Below, one piece after another: positions 1 to 8,034 of a DNA stretch of 64,000 nt. The stretch is from Leifsonia sp. Leaf336 (lineage in GTDB: Bacteria; Actinomycetota; Actinomycetes; Actinomycetales; Microbacteriaceae): the NCBI RefSeq assembly GCF_001423695.1, contig NZ_LMOZ01000001.1:1746443-1810442 (forward strand), in the 5' to 3' direction. The notes beneath the pieces are model-generated. The model did not search any database. It worked only from the letters and a program-made list of their open reading frames with translations, and was not told the origin of the DNA. The translations under genes and the position numbers were made by a program. How positions within the stretch are numbered: position 1 is the first letter of the stretch; each line of letters opens with the position of its first letter.

Positions 1-1828
1 GGGCGCTCAGACGGTCGGTCTCGCGCTTCAGCTTCCACCAGCGCTCGGACCAGCGAGCGTGCTGCTCGCGATCGGGGCAGCGATGGCAGGGGTGCTCGCG
101 CAGCCGCTTGCGAAGCGCGGCCAGCTGGCGCTGGCGCTTGTCGCGATCCGAGCGGGAGGCGTTCTCGACACGCTGACCCTTCTTCTCCAGATCGCTGAGC
201 TCGCGCCGAATGCGCGAGTACTCGCGGAAGTCGCCGAGATGGCACTGCATCGCCTTCTCGTAGCCCGCGAGGGACTCCTCCTGCTGCTTGACCTTACGAG
301 CCAGGTCGACGACGGCCCGGTCGGCCTGGAACTGCGCGAACGACGACTCGAGGATCTCGCGCGTGCGCGGACGACCGAACTGATCGATGAGGTTGACCGC
401 CATGTTGTAGGTGGGCCGGAAGCTCGAGTTCAGCGGGTAGCTGCGGCGGGAGGCCAGCGAGGCGACCGATTGCGGGTCGAGGCCGTCCTCCCATTGGATG
501 ACGGAGTGGCCCTCGACGTCGATCCCTCGGCGCCCCGCACGCCCCGTGAGCTGGGTGTACTCCCCCGGCGTGATCGGCACGCGCGACTCCCCGTTGAACT
601 TCTCCAGCTTCTCGAGGACGACCGTGCGTGCGGGCATGTTGATGCCGAGCGCAAGCGTCTCGGTCGCGAACACGACCTTGACGAGCTTGCGGCGGAAGAG
701 CTCCTCCACGACCTCCTTGAACGCCGGCAGCAGTCCGGCATGATGGGCCGCGACCCCGCGCTCGAGGCCCTCCAGCCACTCCCAGTAGCCGAGGACCGCC
801 AGGTCCTCGTCGAGGAGGGTACGACAGCGTTCCTCGACGATCGCCCGGATCTCCTCGCGTTCGCGCGCCTCGGTCAGCCGGATTCCCTCGCGGAGGGTCT
901 GACGGACGGCCGCGTCGCAGCCGTTGCGGCTGAAGATGAAGAAGATCGCCGGCAGCAGGTTGTGCTCGCCGAGCAGGCGCACGAGATCGGCGCGGTTCAT
1001 CCGGAAGGTGTCCGGTCGGCCACCGCGCGAGTGGTAGCGGCCCACGTCCTTCATCTGGCGGCTGCTCAGCACGCGGCCGCCGTAGCGCGCCATCTGCACC
1101 AGCTCCGGGTTCACCCGGTTGGTCGCGGCGAGGCCCGACGAGTCGAAGAGATCGATGAGTTTGGAGCGCATGAGGATGTGCTGCTCCAGCGGCACGGGCC
1201 GCTCCTCCGAGACGACCACGTCGGTGTCGCCGCGCACCGCCTGGAGCCAGTCGCCGAACTCCTCCGCGTTGGACACGGTCGCGCTGAGCGAGACCATCCG
1301 CACCGCCGGCGGCAGGTGAATGATGACCTCCTCCCAGACGGCGCCGCGGAACCGGTCGGCCAGGTAGTGCACCTCGTCCATCACCACGTAGGCCAGATCG
1401 GCCAACAGGTCCGAGTCCGCGTACAGCATGTTGCGCAGCACCTCGGTCGTCATCACGACGATGCGCGCGTGCGAGTTGATGTTGGTGTCGCCGGTGAGGA
1501 GGCCGACCGACTCCGCGCCGTACTGCTGCACGAACTCCTGGAACTTCTGGTTGCTCAGCGCCTTCATCGGGGTCGTGTAGAACACTTTCGCGTTCGCCTC
1601 GCGCATGGCGAGGAACACCGCGAACTCGGCCACGATCGTCTTGCCGGCCCCGGTCGGCGCCGCGACCAGCACGCTGCGCCCGTTCTCGAGGCTCGCGCAC
1701 GCCTCACGCTGGAACGGGTCGAGGTCGAACCGCAGCCCGGTCCGGAAGGTTTCGAGGAGCGGCTGCCGGGCGCGCTGCCGCGAGGCGGCGAAGCGTTCGG
1801 CCGGAGAGAGCTGCTGCTGGTCGGTCAC
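1..1828 (-). CDS. helY: HelY/Mtr4-like DEVH-box helicase (3' end outside window)
   Basis: This is a Ski2-family superfamily 2 RNA/DNA helicase. About 609 residues are visible and the C-terminus runs off the window. Walker A APTGAGKT lies near residues 57-64, the DEVH box near 151-154 (DEVHYLADR), SAT near 182-184, and motif VI reads QLTGRAGRRGID. A charged stretch with CHRCPD follows, as in the HelY/Mtr4 extension. The GTG start (VTDQQQLSP) was chosen because TAGGCT ends exactly six bases upstream, which implies a leaderless mRNA made from inside the tatC stop region. The order tatA-tatC-helY is that of mycobacteria. RNA metabolism is the likely role; the substrate is unknown. Confidence 0.93.
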   Translation of the reverse strand, partial: MTDQQQLSPAERFAASRQRARQPLLETFRTGLRFDLDPFQREACASLENGRSVLVAAPTGAGKTIVAEFAVFLAMREANAKVFYTTPMKALSNQKFQEFVQQYGAESVGLLTGDTNINSHARIVVMTTEVLRNMLYADSDLLADLAYVVMDEVHYLADRFRGAVWEEVIIHLPPAVRMVSLSATVSNAEEFGDWLQAVRGDTDVVVSEERPVPLEQHILMRSKLIDLFDSSGLAATNRVNPELVQMARYGGRVLSSRQMKDVGRYHSRGGRPDTFRMNRADLVRLLGEHNLLPAIFFIFSRNGCDAAVRQTLREGIRLTEAREREEIRAIVEERCRTLLDEDLAVLGYWEWLEGLERGVAAHHAGLLPAFKEVVEELFRRKLVKVVFATETLALGINMPARTVVLEKLEKFNGESRVPITPGEYTQLTGRAGRRGIDVEGHSVIQWEDGLDPQSVASLASRRSYPLNSSFRPTYNMAVNLIDQFGRPRTREILESSFAQFQADRAVVDLARKVKQQEESLAGYEKAMQCHLGDFREYSRIRRELSDLEKKGQRVENASRSDRDKRQRQLAALRKRLREHPCHRCPDREQHARWSERWWKLKRETDRLSA

Positions 1829-1834
1829 GCGACC

Positions 1835-1840
1835 AGCCTA
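1835..1840 (-). promoter_or_regulatory. -10 hexamer for leaderless helY
   Basis: TAGGCT lies six bases before the helY GTG and overlaps the tatC stop region. I saw no clear -35. Confidence 0.5.
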
Positions 1841-2629
1841 TGCCGCGAGCTCGGCCTCCAGCTTCATCGCGGCCTTCGTGGCCCGGCGGTCGTGCAGCCA
1901 CGACACCGCGTAGGCGGCGAAGTACAGCACCACCATCGGCACCGCGAGCAGGAACATCGAGAGGACGTCGGCCGCAGGCGTGGCGATCGCGGTGAACAGC
2001 GCGATCAGGATGATCGCCCAGCGCCACGAGCCGATGATCGACTTGGCGCTCAGCACGCCCACGAAGTTGAGCAACACCAGGAAGACCGGCAGCACGAAGG
2101 CGACGCCGACGGCAATCACCAGCTTGGTCACGAAGTCGATGTAGGTCTTGGCGTCGATGATCGCCGAGTCCTGTTCGGGGGCGAAGCTGGTCAGCAGCCC
2201 CACCATGTGCGGGACGAGCAGCCAGCCCACGACGCCACCGGCGATGAACAAGGGCACCGCCGTGAAGAAGAACCCGAATGCGTACTTGAGCTCTTTGCGG
2301 GTGAGCGCCGGCACGAAGAACGCCCAGATCTGCCACAGCCAGATGGGGCTGGAGATGACGACACCGATGGTGATGGCGACCTGCATCTTGAGGTCGAACG
2401 CACCGGTGATGGTGCCGTAGTTGAGCATCGCCTCGCGGCCCTGCTGCTTGGCGATCTCTGTGATGGGACCGCGGAGCGCGTTCATCACGGGGTCGGCGAG
2501 GAGCCAACCTACGACCGCGCCGACCAGGAGACCGAGTGCGGCACGGAAGAGACGTTTGCGAAGCTCGATGAAGTGCTCGGCCAGCGACATCCGGCCTTCA
2601 CGGTTCTTGCCTCGCTTGGCGGAGGCCAC
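1838..2629 (-). CDS. tatC: Sec-independent protein translocase TatC
   Basis: The 263-residue polytopic membrane protein is the receptor core of the twin-arginine translocase. The N-terminus carries MSLAEHFIELRKRLFRA, the conserved cytoplasmic start of TatC before TM1, and about six membrane helices follow. A basic, charged C-terminal tail (DRRATKAAMKLEAE) ends the protein. It lies 4 bases downstream of tatA and 9 bases upstream of helY on the same strand, so the Tat genes are probably cotranscribed. No tatB is in the window; many actinobacteria keep it elsewhere. Confidence 0.97.
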   Translation of the reverse strand: MASAKRGKNREGRMSLAEHFIELRKRLFRAALGLLVGAVVGWLLADPVMNALRGPITEIAKQQGREAMLNYGTITGAFDLKMQVAITIGVVISSPIWLWQIWAFFVPALTRKELKYAFGFFFTAVPLFIAGGVVGWLLVPHMVGLLTSFAPEQDSAIIDAKTYIDFVTKLVIAVGVAFVLPVFLVLLNFVGVLSAKSIIGSWRWAIILIALFTAIATPAADVLSMFLLAVPMVVLYFAAYAVSWLHDRRATKAAMKLEAELAA

Positions 2630-2633
2630 GCGG

Positions 2634-2867
2634 TTACTGCTTCGGCTTGGAATCGGTCGTGTCGGTGGTCGCGGACGTGGCGTCGGCGTCGTCGCTGCCG
2701 CCCTTGCTGTCTTTGCCGTCCTTCTTCATCTCGTCGACCTCGCCCTTGAAGATCCGCATCGACTGGCCGATGCTCCGCGCCAGGGCGGGCAGCTTCGGCG
2801 CACCGAAGAGAAGGAGGATGACCGCGAGAATGATGAGCAGGTGCCATCCGGTGAGGCCGCCGAGCAT
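2634..2867 (-). CDS. tatA: Twin-arginine translocase subunit TatA
   Basis: The 77-residue pore-forming subunit of the Tat system has one N-terminal membrane helix (about residues 7-21). The conserved [16 protein letters not shown] hinge and amphipathic helix come next, then an acidic, Lys/Asp/Ser/Thr-rich disordered tail typical of actinobacterial TatA. A Shine-Dalgarno-like AAAGGAC lies about 9 bases before the ATG. It is the first Tat gene of the pair and lies just downstream of a small membrane protein gene. Confidence 0.96.
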   Translation of the reverse strand: MLGGLTGWHLLIILAVILLLFGAPKLPALARSIGQSMRIFKGEVDEMKKDGKDSKGGSDDADATSATTDTTDSKPKQ

Positions 2868-2870
2868 GAT

Positions 2871-3221
2871 TTACGTCCTTTTGCCTAAGTACGAGTAGCG
2901 GAACGGATCCGCCGTAACAAGTATTTTACCGCGCCGGACCCGCTGATCTCTGCGAGCTTGCCGAGCGACACGTCGATCGGCGATGGCCTGTTCCCGTTCT
3001 GCCCGGAGTGCATCCGGGTCTTCGAAGACCGCGCTGTGAAACTCAGTGTACCGCATGTCACCCGAGCGTTCGCTGAGGATCGCGGCCTTCTCCATCAGCG
3101 CGCCAGCCTCCCGCGCCGCGGCCATCACCTTGCGGAACAGCGACCACCCGAAGTAGGCGAGCATGCCGAGGAGGCCGAGCACGAGCACGGCCCAGATGAC
3201 GACCCACGACCACCACGGCAT
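2871..3221 (-). CDS. Small single-pass membrane protein of unknown function
   Basis: The protein has 116 residues. One N-terminal membrane helix (about residues 5-27, MPWWSWVVIWAVLVLGLLG...) is followed by a cytoplasmic charged, probably coiled-coil region rich in Ala, Arg, Glu and Asp. I recognise no catalytic motif. It lies between pafC and tatA on the same strand. TAGGCT ends six bases before the ATG, so it probably has its own leaderless start inside the pafC stop region. It appears to be an uncharacterised actinobacterial protein; function is not inferred. Confidence 0.75.
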   Translation of the reverse strand: MPWWSWVVIWAVLVLGLLGMLAYFGWSLFRKVMAAAREAGALMEKAAILSERSGDMRYTEFHSAVFEDPDALRAEREQAIADRRVARQARRDQRVRRGKILVTADPFRYSYLGKRT

Positions 3222-3227
3222 GCTGGG

Positions 3228-3233
3228 AGCCTA
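3228..3233 (-). promoter_or_regulatory. -10 hexamer for the leaderless small membrane protein gene
   Basis: TAGGCT lies six bases upstream of the ATG at 3221 and overlaps the pafC stop codon. Confidence 0.45.
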
Positions 3234-4205
3234 ACGGTAGCGGTCGGCGCCCGCACGCGCCCACTCGGCGACGATCGTGCGCGCCTCGGGAGGGTCGAGC
3301 ACCGTCAGCACACCGGCGAGACCGGCCACCAGCCGCTTGAGTCCGTGGAAGTGGGCGACGCGCACACTCGTGCGCACCCGGCCGTCCCGCTCCTCGCGGG
3401 CGGCGCCCTCCGGGATGTAGTCCTCGATCAGCGGGATGGCCGAGGCCGACACCTCGATGCTGACGAGCTGATCCTCGGGGGTCCCTTCGAACAGCGTCTC
3501 GGGGAGCCGGAGGTCGCCCGGACGGTACGTGATCGGATCGTCGGTCGTCATGAGTCCGTCGATGCGGTCGAGGCGGAACGTCCTGATCGCGGTGCGCAGA
3601 TGGTCCCAGCCGCGCAGATACCAGTCTTGGTCGGCCGACTCGACGCGCAGCGGATCCACGCGCCGCCGCTCGCGCTCACCGCGCGAGTTGAGGTAGTCGA
3701 ACTCGAGCTGCGTGCCGGCGAGGACGGCCTCGCGGATCGTCGCCAGCGCCTCGTCCGACTCCGAGCGCGCCACCGCGACCTGGCTGGGCTCCGCGGACGC
3801 GCCGCGCGCCAGCTTGGCCATGAGCGAACCGATCACGTCGCGGTCCGCGTTCTCGGGCAGCGCGGTCAGATACTGGAGGCCGGCGATCAGCGCAGCGGCC
3901 TCCCGGGCCGAGAACCGCGGCGAGTCGTCGATCGCGACCTGATGCGTCAGGACGATGCGGTCGTTGTCCTCGAAGTCGTCCCAAGAGATGTCGAAGAGGT
4001 CGCCCGGCTGATACGCGTTCGTCTCGCCCGGGATGCCGGAGACCGCGATCAGCCGCACCGCGTCGCGCATGCTCTCCTCGTCGACGCCGAAGTGCTCCGC
4101 CGCCTCCGCGACGCTGACACGGTCGCGATCCATGAGATAGGGCACGAGAGCGAGCAGGAAGGCGAGCTTGTCCTGCGCCTGCATCGGGCGTCTGCGCTCA
4201 GCCAT
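3231..4205 (-). CDS. pafC: WYL-domain transcriptional regulator PafC
   Basis: The 324-residue protein has an N-terminal helix-turn-helix region (VSVAEAAEHFGVDEESMRDAV), a central WYL domain (DQDWYLRGWDHLRTAIRTFR) and a C-terminal WCX-like region. In mycobacteria PafB and PafC form a heterodimeric activator of the RecA/LexA-independent DNA-damage response. The gene overlaps pafB by 8 bases, which matches obligate co-production. It sits upstream of the Tat genes as in Mycobacterium. No proteasome gene is nearby, so the damage-response role rather than pupylation is favoured. Confidence 0.93.
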   Translation of the reverse strand: MAERRRPMQAQDKLAFLLALVPYLMDRDRVSVAEAAEHFGVDEESMRDAVRLIAVSGIPGETNAYQPGDLFDISWDDFEDNDRIVLTHQVAIDDSPRFSAREAAALIAGLQYLTALPENADRDVIGSLMAKLARGASAEPSQVAVARSESDEALATIREAVLAGTQLEFDYLNSRGERERRRVDPLRVESADQDWYLRGWDHLRTAIRTFRLDRIDGLMTTDDPITYRPGDLRLPETLFEGTPEDQLVSIEVSASAIPLIEDYIPEGAAREERDGRVRTSVRVAHFHGLKRLVAGLAGVLTVLDPPEARTIVAEWARAGADRYR

Positions 4206-5235
4206 CGGAGCCCTCCCGCCGGTCTTCGTGCGCCCGCGCCACGATGAGGAGGCGCTCCAGGACCTTCTCGCGCAGTTCGGCCGGGGAGACGACCAGCACC
4301 TCCGGCCCGAAGGCCGCGAGCTGATCGGCGAGGATGTTGATGTCGGAGAAGTTCACGGTGAGCCGGAAAGCCTCGCCCTCGTGGGCGGCGGGAACCGCGT
4401 CGCCGTAGCGCTTGCGCAGCCGGGTCGCGGCGTCGGTGCCGGCGGTGACCTCGATCTCGGCGACGTTCGCCGTCCAGATCCGCTCGAGATCTTCGAGAGC
4501 GCGTTCGGCGAAGTCGCTGCCCTCCGGCTGGAAGGTGCGCGAGGTGACCTTCACGGCACCCACCATCCGCGAGAGCAGGAAGGTGCGGGATCCGCCGGCG
4601 TCCTGGTCGATGCCCTGCAGGTGCCAGCGACCCTGGTGCTGCACGAGCGCCAGCGGCGCGACCGTGCGCACGCGCGACGCGCTCTCGCCGGGCTTGAGGT
4701 AAGGGAACTGGACGATGGCGTGTCGCTCCAGCGCCTGGCTCAGCGGCTCGAAAGCGCTCTCCCGCGCGCGCAGCCGCGGCGCGTAACCGACCACCGGGTC
4801 GTCGGCCTCCACGCCGAGCGAGCGCAGTTTCATCAACGCACGCCGTGATTCCCCGGACAGCGAGCCCTCGCGCCACACCGTCGCGGCGAGGCCGAGCAGG
4901 GTGATCTCTTCCGGGGAGAACACGACGTCTTGCGGGAGGTCGTAGGCGCCCTTCGGGATTCGGTACCGCAGCAGCTGGTTGTTTCCGGCCGCCTCGGGCG
5001 ACTCCACGGTCTCCAGCGGAACGCCGAGCTCACGGATGTCGTCTTTGTCGCGCTCGAACTGGCGCTCGAGGCTGCTGTTGTCGCCGTGCACCTCGTACCG
5101 CTGACGGTAGCCCTGCACCGTCGAGAGGATCTCGCTCTTGGTCAGGCCGTTCTCGGTCGCGAGCAGCGCCAGCACGAGGCTGAACAGACGCTCCTCGACC
5201 GGGACGCGCGGCGGCGAAGACGAGGATCGGGGCAC
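4198..5235 (-). CDS. pafB: WYL-domain transcriptional regulator PafB
   Basis: This 345-residue partner of PafC has an N-terminal winged-helix region (NGLTKSEILSTVQGYR, RQFERDKDDIRELGV), a WYL domain (HQGRWHLQGIDQDAGGSRTF) and a C-terminal WCX-like part. The GTG start is supported by TAGGAT ending six bases upstream, so pafBC is probably transcribed as a leaderless message from its own promoter. The FKBP lipoprotein gene lies 43 bases upstream. By analogy with mycobacteria it binds a ligand produced on DNA damage and activates repair genes. Confidence 0.93.
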   Translation of the reverse strand: MPRSSSSPPRVPVEERLFSLVLALLATENGLTKSEILSTVQGYRQRYEVHGDNSSLERQFERDKDDIRELGVPLETVESPEAAGNNQLLRYRIPKGAYDLPQDVVFSPEEITLLGLAATVWREGSLSGESRRALMKLRSLGVEADDPVVGYAPRLRARESAFEPLSQALERHAIVQFPYLKPGESASRVRTVAPLALVQHQGRWHLQGIDQDAGGSRTFLLSRMVGAVKVTSRTFQPEGSDFAERALEDLERIWTANVAEIEVTAGTDAATRLRKRYGDAVPAAHEGEAFRLTVNFSDINILADQLAAFGPEVLVVSPAELREKVLERLLIVARAHEDRREGSDG

Positions 5236-5241
5236 CCGTCC

Positions 5242-5247
5242 ATCCTA
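5242..5247 (-). promoter_or_regulatory. -10 hexamer for leaderless pafBC
   Basis: TAGGAT lies six bases upstream of the pafB GTG. Confidence 0.5.
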
Positions 5248-5278
5248 GACTGCGCGGTGCAGCTAGGGGCAGCGCGGC

Positions 5279-6199
5279 TCAGCGGACGCCGAGGATGTCG
5301 ACCACCCAGGCCGAGGCCGGCACGTTGCCGTTGGCGGGAGCCTCGATGACCAGCTGGGAGCCGACCTTCTGACCGATCAGCGGTTTGAGGACCTCCTGAG
5401 GGAGGGCCTGGTTGAGCGCGCTCTGCCCGGTGTTCATCACGACGATGTCGGGCGATTTGCTCTGCCAGCTGCTCATGACGACGTTCTTGTTCTCCCAGCC
5501 GACCGCCGTGTAGTGCAGGACGACCTGCGAGTCCTTCTTGACGGTCGCGCCATCGCCCTGCTTGAGCACCTCGCTGCGCACCTGCTTGGGCGCGCCTCCC
5601 GACGACGGGATCGTGATGCCCGGCTGACCGGTCGGCGCGAGCACGACGGTCGGGAAGCCGGAGACGGACGGACGGACGGCGCCGTTCGCGGCCGGGAGGT
5701 AGGCGCCGACGATGTCGGCGACCAGGATGGTGGTGTTGCCGGAGCCCGCTCCACCTGCGTCCTTGGGCGAGATCGCCACGGCGACGCGCGAGCCGACGGG
5801 AGCGCAAAGGAGCCCCTTGCTGATCGCGGCGTTGGAGTTGCCGATGGTGATGGGCGTGGTGTCTCCGCCGTAGGTGCCCTTCTCACCGACCTGTCCGGTC
5901 TGGCCGTCGAGCAGCGTGTACTGGATCTCGACCATCTGGCCGTTGATCACCGGCTGTCCGGTGCCCTCGGTCAGGATCGTGCGCTGCGACGTCGACGCGT
6001 CGATCGGCGTCGGCATGGTGATCTTCGGCTGCTTGCCGATCGGTCCCGTCGCCGTCACGAGCGACGACGCCTGCCCGCTCTTGAGGGCGGTGCTGCAGTC
6101 GGCGTTCGGGTTGGAAGAGCAGCCGGTGAGCGCCACGGCGGCGATGCCGACAGCGAGGAGGGCAGCGGACGATCTTCCGAGTGCGGTGATTCTGCGCAC
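5279..6199 (-). CDS. FKBP-type peptidyl-prolyl isomerase lipoprotein
   Basis: The 306-residue exported protein has a basic N-terminus, a hydrophobic signal helix and the lipobox LTGC near residues 23-26, so it should be lipid-anchored outside the membrane. Two FKBP-like units can be read: one around EGTGQPVINGQMVEIQYTL and a second around VLKQGDGATVKKDSQVVLHY. I chose the GTG at 6199 because AGAGGA precedes it by a normal distance and it gives a standard signal peptide. Upstream in-frame starts at 6262 and 6292 would add a hydrophilic tail and overlap trmI. It probably assists folding of secreted proteins. Confidence 0.88.
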   Translation of the reverse strand: MRRITALGRSSAALLAVGIAAVALTGCSSNPNADCSTALKSGQASSLVTATGPIGKQPKITMPTPIDASTSQRTILTEGTGQPVINGQMVEIQYTLLDGQTGQVGEKGTYGGDTTPITIGNSNAAISKGLLCAPVGSRVAVAISPKDAGGAGSGNTTILVADIVGAYLPAANGAVRPSVSGFPTVVLAPTGQPGITIPSSGGAPKQVRSEVLKQGDGATVKKDSQVVLHYTAVGWENKNVVMSSWQSKSPDIVVMNTGQSALNQALPQEVLKPLIGQKVGSQLVIEAPANGNVPASAWVVDILGVR

Positions 6200-6263
6200 G
6201 GGTCCTCTTTCGATGCGATCGGTGGGGAGGCGGGGAGGCACACGCCTCACGACCTCATTCATG

Positions 6264-7307
6264 CTAGTCGACGTGCGGGTCGCGCTCGTCACGGGGGACG
6301 CCGTCGGCGCCGGAATCCGCCTCCGACCCGGTTGCGCGGGCCAGCTCGGCGCTGGCCGTGGCCTCCCGCATGCGCTTGCGGAGGCTCTTCGGGCTGGACT
6401 GGCGTTCTCCGAGGGCGCCCGGCGTCCAGGCCTCGACGTCGGCGTCGTCGTAGTCGCTCTTGGACGGCCGCCGCTTGAGCTCGGGGAGGACGGTGCCCGG
6501 CGCGAGCCGGCGTGCCGTGATCAGGAAGCCGGTGTGCGCGATCATGCGGTGGTCCGGGCGGACCGCCAGGCCCTCCACGTGCCAGCCTCGCACCATGGTC
6601 TCGCTCGACTGCGGGTGCGTGTAGTGACCGGTCGCCCGGATCGCCTCGGCGACGCGCGAGAGCTGCGTCACGGTCGCGACGTAGCAGAGCACGACTCCCC
6701 CGGGCTTGAGCGCCTCGGTCACCACGTCGAGTGTCTCCCAGGGCGCGAGCATGTCGAGCACGACGCGGTCGACGCTCGCCGGCTCGACGGCCGCCGGAAG
6801 TGCGTCCTGCAGGTCGCCGACGGTGACCGTCCAGTTCTCGGGGTCGGAGCCGAGGAAGGTCGCCGCGTTCGCCTTCGCGACGTCGGCGAACTCGTCCCTG
6901 CGCTCGAACGAGAACAGCCGGCCCTCCTCGCCGATCGCGCGCAGCAGCCACAGCGACAGGGCGCCGGAGCCGACGCCGGCCTCCACCACGGTCGCCCCGG
7001 GGAAGATGTCGGCCAACGCCAGGATCTGGGCGGCGTCCTTCGGATAGATGATCGCGGCGCCCCGCGGCATCGACATCACGAAGTCGTTCAGGAGCGGGCG
7101 CAGGGCGAGGTGCTCGACGCCGGCATTGTTGGTCACGACCGAGCCGTCCGGCAACCCGATGATGGAGTCGTGGGCGAGCACGCCGCGGTGACTGTGGAAC
7201 AGCTTGCCCGGCTCGAGCGTGATGGTGTTCATGCGCCCCTTCGGCCCGGTGAGCTGCACCCGGTCGCCCACGCGGAACGGTCCTGAGCTGCGGCGATCGA
7301 CGCTCAT
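6264..7307 (-). CDS. trmI: tRNA (adenine-N1)-methyltransferase TrmI
   Basis: The 347-residue SAM-dependent enzyme makes m1A58 in the T-loop of tRNA (Mycobacterium Rv2118c family). An N-terminal beta domain (GDRVQLTGPKGRMNTITL) is followed by a Rossmann methyltransferase core with the SAM motif EAGVGSGALSLWLL and the catalytic-site segment VVLDMLAPWE. The C-terminus is a charged tail. The ATG overlaps the stop of the HAD gene by four bases, so translation is coupled. In Mycobacterium trmI lies upstream of the mpa/dop/pup/prcBA genes; here it directly abuts the FKBP-pafBC block. Confidence 0.95.
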   Translation of the reverse strand: MSVDRRSSGPFRVGDRVQLTGPKGRMNTITLEPGKLFHSHRGVLAHDSIIGLPDGSVVTNNAGVEHLALRPLLNDFVMSMPRGAAIIYPKDAAQILALADIFPGATVVEAGVGSGALSLWLLRAIGEEGRLFSFERRDEFADVAKANAATFLGSDPENWTVTVGDLQDALPAAVEPASVDRVVLDMLAPWETLDVVTEALKPGGVVLCYVATVTQLSRVAEAIRATGHYTHPQSSETMVRGWHVEGLAVRPDHRMIAHTGFLITARRLAPGTVLPELKRRPSKSDYDDADVEAWTPGALGERQSSPKSLRKRMREATASAELARATGSEADSGADGVPRDERDPHVD

Positions 7308-7990
7308 CGCGCCTCCTCCCGTGCCGCAGCGACGGCGGCGATGTCGTCGGCCGTGCGGCCGGCGAGCGACTCCCACAGCGTGTGTTCGTCGGACTGCGGC
7401 AGCGGGACGATGTGCGGGACGCCGATGGTCGTGGCCCCGGAGGCCACCGCCGACGAGAGCCCGACGAGCGAGTCCTCGATCGCGACCGCCTGGCTCGGCT
7501 CGATGCCGAGCAGCTCGGCCGCCCGCAGATAGGGCTCCGGATGCGGCTTGGGCTCGGTGACCTCGTCGCCGCTGACGATGATGTCGAAGCCGTCGAACGG
7601 GATGGCCGCGACGATCTGCTCCGCCATGCTGCGGACCGACATGGTCACCAGCGCGGTGCGCACCCCGCGCTCCCGCAACGACTTGAGCAGCTCGCGGGCG
7701 CCTGGGCGCCACGGGACGCCCTCGCTCACGAGCTTCTCGCGCACCCGCTCGGTCAGCCAGTGGACGATCTCGTCGGCCGAGAGTTCGACGCCGCGCGACT
7801 GCAGGATCGCGGCGGAGTTCCAGAGTCCGAGCCCGACCAGCAGCAGGCCGTCGTCGTGGGTCCAGGTGCCGCCGAACGAGCCGACGAGCTCCTGCTCGGA
7901 GGCCATCCAGTACGGTTCGGTGTCGACGAGGGTGCCGTCCATGTCCCAGAGGACGGCCGCCGGCATCGCATGCGTGGTCAATTCGGTCAC
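7304..7990 (-). CDS. HAD-superfamily hydrolase (phosphatase/phosphoglucomutase-like)
   Basis: About 228 residues. The HAD signature is complete: nucleophile motif DMDGTLVDT, Ser/Thr motif LVTMS, the Lys motif EPKPHPEPY and the acidic motif IEDS. The inserted helical cap after motif I places it in the subclass I beta-phosphoglucomutase-like group. The substrate cannot be told from sequence. The start is uncertain: GTG at 7990 lies eight bases after TAGACT, TTG at 7999 is possible, and ATG at 7966 would begin just before the catalytic motif. It is coupled to trmI and divergent from the PAC2 gene. Confidence 0.88.
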   Translation of the reverse strand: MTELTTHAMPAAVLWDMDGTLVDTEPYWMASEQELVGSFGGTWTHDDGLLLVGLGLWNSAAILQSRGVELSADEIVHWLTERVREKLVSEGVPWRPGARELLKSLRERGVRTALVTMSVRSMAEQIVAAIPFDGFDIIVSGDEVTEPKPHPEPYLRAAELLGIEPSQAVAIEDSLVGLSSAVASGATTIGVPHIVPLPQSDEHTLWESLAGRTADDIAAVAAAREEAR

Positions 7991-8022
7991 GACCGGCAAG
8001 TCTATCGTGACGGGGTCGGGCC

Positions 8023-8028
8023 TATCCT
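8023..8028 (+). promoter_or_regulatory. -10 hexamer for the leaderless PAC2 gene
   Basis: TATCCT lies six bases before the ATG at 8035. The TAGACT of the divergent HAD gene is about 20 bases away on the other strand. Confidence 0.45.
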
Positions 8029-8034
8029 GGATGG

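Noticed and set aside
59-2749. Very long open frame on the plus strand across helY/tatC
   Set aside because: It is an antisense shadow produced by high-GC codon use; the minus strand encodes clear HelY, TatC and TatA with conserved motifs.
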